Assembly: GCF_018343715.1 (NCBI RefSeq)
Contig: NZ_JAGYPL010000003.1
Span: 150,769 to 214,768, forward strand
Direction: 5' to 3'
Origin: Bacillus sp. FJAT-49711
GTDB taxonomy: Bacteria > Bacillota > Bacilli > Bacillales > Bacillaceae_C
DNA length: 64,000 bases
Part shown: one piece after another, positions 61,655 to 64,000 of the stretch
Layout of the letters: every line of letters starts with the position of its first letter
Position numbering within the stretch: the stretch's first letter is position 1
The notes under the pieces: generated by a model
Seen by the model: only the letters and a program-made list of their open reading frames with translations
Told to the model about the DNA's origin: nothing
Database searches by the model: none
Made by a program: the position numbers and the translations under genes

Positions 61655-62296
61655 TTACTTAGCTGCTAGTTCACCTCTAACTTTCAGTGCAGACCTTTTT
61701 TCCAAACTTAATAATAACTGATTAGAAACGATGGCAAGCAAGGATACAAAAATAGTGCCCCAAATTATTTTAGGGGTATGATTTTGATAAAGCCCTTCAA
61801 ACAAAATAACTCCTAATCCACCTGCATTGATCCAAGCTGCAATCGTGGCAATACCTATGATTGAAATGGTGGCAATCCGTACACCACCTAAAATAACTGG
61901 TAAAGCTAACGGAAATTCTATTTTCCAAAATAATCGAAATGACCCTAGCCCCATGCCTTTTCCTGCCTCAATAATGGATGGATCAATCGCTTGAAAACCG
62001 ACCATCACGTTACGAACTAGAATAAGCTGGCTATATGCGATTAAAGCGATTACTGCAGGTTTTACACCTAAACCCACGAATGGTATAAGGAACGCAAACA
62101 TAGCCAGACTTGGTACGGAGTATAAAATTCCAAGGATCGATAAAAATGGAACAGAAATCTTTTTAAACCTTGATAAGAAGACACCAACTGGCAAAGCAAT
62201 CAACAAAGCTAGGCTTAAAGAAACAACGGTAAGCATAAGATGTTGAAAAAATAATAATAGTATACGATCGTAATAATTAATTAAAAACGAAAACAT
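61655..62296 (-). CDS. Betaine-type ABC transporter permease (OpuCB-like)
   Basis: The 213-residue protein is a single permease domain with five helices. It has FSFLINYYDRILLLFFQHLM, PVGVFLSRFKKIS, ILYSVPSLAMFAFLIPFVGL, the EAA-type loop EAGKGMGLGSFRLFWKIEFP and IGIATIAAWINAGGLGVILF. The OpuC/EgtU/YehY branch has this size. It works with the ATPase upstream and the partial binding protein. GGAGGGG precedes the ATG. Confidence 0.85.
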   Translation of the reverse strand: MFSFLINYYDRILLLFFQHLMLTVVSLSLALLIALPVGVFLSRFKKISVPFLSILGILYSVPSLAMFAFLIPFVGLGVKPAVIALIAYSQLILVRNVMVGFQAIDPSIIEAGKGMGLGSFRLFWKIEFPLALPVILGGVRIATISIIGIATIAAWINAGGLGVILFEGLYQNHTPKIIWGTIFVSLLAIVSNQLLLSLEKRSALKVRGELAAK

Positions 62297-62332
62297 TTTC
62301 AGTATCCCCTCCGCGTTAGGAAGCAGAATAGA

Positions 62333-63298
62333 TCATCCAATCCCCGCAATATAACTTTTTAATCCAGCCAAAGTAATTCTTCCAATTGGAGTATCATCTT
62401 CTTCTGTAACTAGAACTGAGTCGCCATGGCCTTGCAAAATAAGTGTTAAAACATTTTTTAAATTCTCGGCACGATTCACCTTTACCTCGTCATATTTCAG
62501 TTCTTCCGTAAGCGGTGCCATTACATGGTCGGCTCTTAACAAGCTTAAATGCTGTACAATATCATCTGAATGTACTAACTGACTTACAAAAGAATTGGCA
62601 GGGTTCGTGATAATATTTAAAGGAGTGTCGAATTGTTGAATGACACCCTCATTCATAATAACAATTTTATCGCCCAATTTTAAAGCTTCATCGATATCAT
62701 GGGTGACAAATAATATCGTTTTATTAAGCTTGCGCTGAATTCTGATCATTTCATCTTGCAGCGAGCTGCGGGTAATGGCATCAATGGCTCCAAATGGTTC
62801 GTCCATTAACATGATAGAAGGATTTCCCGCCAAAGCTCTTGCCAACCCAATCCTTTGCTGTTGACCTCCAGAAAGCTGTCTCGGATAACGATTTCGAAAA
62901 TCTTTTGCTGGTAAATGAACTAGCTCAAGCAGAAAATCAATTCTCTCTTCAATTTTTTTCGAATCCCACCCTAATTCCTTAGGCACGGTTGCGATATTTT
63001 CTGCTATCGTCATATGGGGGAATAAACCAATTTGTTGTATAACGTACCCAATATTCCGTCTTAATTCTGTAACAGGCATTTTAGTTATATCTTGTCCATG
63101 AACCATAATTTTCCCTGAAGTCATATCATAAATACGATTGACCATTTTCAACAATGTCGTTTTTCCACATCCTGAAGCACCTAAAATAGTGACAAAGCTT
63201 CCTTCTTCAATGGAAAGATTCGTAGGATATACGGACGGTTTTGGCGCTTTAGGAAACTGTTTTGACACTTCTTCAAACACAATTGCGTTATTCGGCAA
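62333..63298 (-). CDS. Betaine-type ABC transporter ATPase (OpuCA-like)
   Basis: A 321-residue ATPase: Walker A GASGCGKTTL, signature LSGGQQQRIG, Walker B IMLMDEPFGAIDAI, H-loop FVTHDIDEAL, then a regulatory extension with one CBS-like domain (GDSVLVTEEDDTPIGRITLA). OpuCA and related quaternary-ammonium transporters have this layout. TTG at 63298 has AAGGTGAG six bases upstream; the longer frame to 63331 begins inside a dispersed repeat and is not likely. Confidence 0.85.
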   Translation of the reverse strand: MPNNAIVFEEVSKQFPKAPKPSVYPTNLSIEEGSFVTILGASGCGKTTLLKMVNRIYDMTSGKIMVHGQDITKMPVTELRRNIGYVIQQIGLFPHMTIAENIATVPKELGWDSKKIEERIDFLLELVHLPAKDFRNRYPRQLSGGQQQRIGLARALAGNPSIMLMDEPFGAIDAITRSSLQDEMIRIQRKLNKTILFVTHDIDEALKLGDKIVIMNEGVIQQFDTPLNIITNPANSFVSQLVHSDDIVQHLSLLRADHVMAPLTEELKYDEVKVNRAENLKNVLTLILQGHGDSVLVTEEDDTPIGRITLAGLKSYIAGIG

Positions 63299-63319
63299 AC
63301 CACTCACCTTCAATTCATT

Positions 63320-63455
63320 AGAAAAGTGCAAGCGCCTTGCTCATCCATACACTTCTTTTGCCCTAGACTTGCGATAGAGGAAACACAAATTGATGTTGAC
63401 CTACACAAAAGAAAAGGACAGGAAGTTTGCTAATCGATGGCTGTTTGCGCTATAC
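63320..63455. repeat. Dispersed Bacillus-type repeat, copy D
   Basis: The stretch AAAGTGCAAGCGCCTTGCTC ... GAAAAGGACAGGAAGTTTGC with TAATCGATGGC is related to copy C at 17.8 kb. It lies between the binding-protein gene and the ATPase gene and extends the gap between them to about 430 bases. A hairpin, CTTTTCCCG/CGGGAAAAG near 63503-63527, lies beyond it. Confidence 0.7.
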
Positions 63456-63726
63456 ACTTTCAAAAATTTATACTTTTTGCTTCAATATTAAAATTAGACT
63501 TTTCCCGATATCCTACCGGGAAAAGCTAAAGTAGTTATTACTTAAGGCTCTTTTCCAAAACATTGTAGCTATTTGATGTAAATCTAAATAACGAAAAATA
63601 GATTTTACCTTGGATTCAATATTTAAATGGGAAAAGAGCTACCGGCTTAATAAGAATCGCTTACTTACTAGGCATAAAAGTCGGCTCTTGGGCTTTTACA
63701 ATAACAACAAACTTTAAGAAATAGCC

Positions 63727-64000
63727 TTACTTAATGATTCCTTCGTTTTTCAAAAATTCTTTTGCGACGTCCGCATATTCACGTTGATTCAAGTCTACTT
63801 CTGCATTTAATTTTTGCATCGTTTCATTATCCAGCTTTGCAGATATTTCATCCAGCTTCTGTTTGATCTTCTCATCTTTATCCAATGTTTCTTGACGGAT
63901 CACAGGTGCAACGAAATATGGAGGCCATAAATGCTTATCATCCTCTAAAAGGACAAGGTCAGGATTCGTTAAATCACCATCTGTTCCGAAAGCTACGGTA
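63727..64000 (-). CDS. Substrate-binding protein of the betaine-type transporter, C-terminal part (runs off window)
   Basis: The final 91 codons of a binding protein of the OpuAC/OpuCC/ProX family: VAFGTDGDLTNPDLVLLEDD, KHLWPPYFVAPVIRQETLDK, LDNETMQKLNAEVDLNQREY and VAKEFLKNEGIIK. The PPYxxAPVIR segment and the C-terminal EVD pattern are standard for quaternary-amine binding proteins. The 5' part lies beyond the window. It is the most upstream visible gene of the cluster and should define the substrate imported. Confidence 0.82.
   Translation of the reverse strand, partial: TVAFGTDGDLTNPDLVLLEDDKHLWPPYFVAPVIRQETLDKDEKIKQKLDEISAKLDNETMQKLNAEVDLNQREYADVAKEFLKNEGIIK

Noticed and set aside
1-64000. 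CRISPR array, tRNA, rRNA, replication origin
   Set aside because: No spacer-repeat pattern of CRISPR type, no tRNA or rRNA sequence and no DnaA-box cluster was noticed; the only array is the 21/164-bp tandem repeat, which has no unique spacers.

Overview
The window comes from a low-GC, endospore-forming Bacillaceae member (Bacillus sensu lato). The evidence is the set of spore genes (two SspH-type and one SspO-type small acid-soluble proteins, GerPA/GerPF-like proteins), many close relatives of B. subtilis genes (tmrB, niaP, ykoFEDC, nrnB, ykqA, pcp, yqjF), strong AGGAGG-type ribosome binding sites, frequent TTG/GTG starts, and dispersed palindromic repeats of the kind found in Bacillus genomes.

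Layout. 0-1 kb: 5' end of an IS4-type transposase and a tmrB homologue. 1-4.3 kb: glycine-betaine ABC transporter. 4.9-10.4 kb: small protein, coiled-coil protein, niacin transporter, DinB protein, EamA exporter, GNAT. 10.5-14 kb: two-component system with a bacitracin-type ABC exporter. 14-18.1 kb: ykoFEDC thiamine/HMP transporter under a TPP riboswitch, with ykoE frameshifted. 18.2-19.8 kb: PNPOx-like enzyme, DoxX, frameshifted DUF3995 gene. 19.9-22.6 kb: a PrsW-type membrane protease fused to a C-terminal nuclease-toxin domain, with a DUF1963-like candidate immunity gene downstream. 22.8-30.7 kb: cell-wall peptidase, dihydrolipoyl dehydrogenase remnant, secreted GH5 glucanase with a cre-like site, DUF485/acetate symporter pair. 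31-36.4 kb: SASP genes, TetR/serine hydrolase pair, and a sigma factor-ClpP pair. 36.5-42 kb: NrnB, FAD oxidoreductase-SigJ pair, a DUF1659/DUF2922/YvrJ group and GerP-like proteins. 42-56.5 kb: assorted enzymes, a SAM riboswitch in front of an unknown 63-residue protein, decayed genes, a cation/proton antiporter with a terminator in its leader, and a 1-kb nested tandem repeat. 56.6-64 kb: an apparently co-oriented catabolic cluster.

The last cluster is the most interesting part. Going 5' to 3' on the minus strand it carries a betaine-type substrate-binding protein (cut by the window end), ATPase, permease, IclR regulator, a cyclic amidohydrolase (hydantoinase/allantoinase type), an M20 N-carbamoyl-amino-acid hydrolase, and a histidine ammonia-lyase homologue that has lost the Ala-Ser-Gly triad needed to form the MIO cofactor. 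This combination fits uptake and catabolism of a histidine betaine such as ergothioneine (a MIO-independent ergothionase followed by hydantoin and N-carbamoyl-glutamate hydrolysis). That assignment is inference. Second in interest is the PrsW-nuclease fusion.

Several genes are broken. Two (ykoE, DUF3995) look like loss of one base from a homopolymer and could be assembly errors. Others (lpd remnant, yqjF, a coiled-coil gene, remnants near 43.8 and 49.5 kb) look like ordinary decay.
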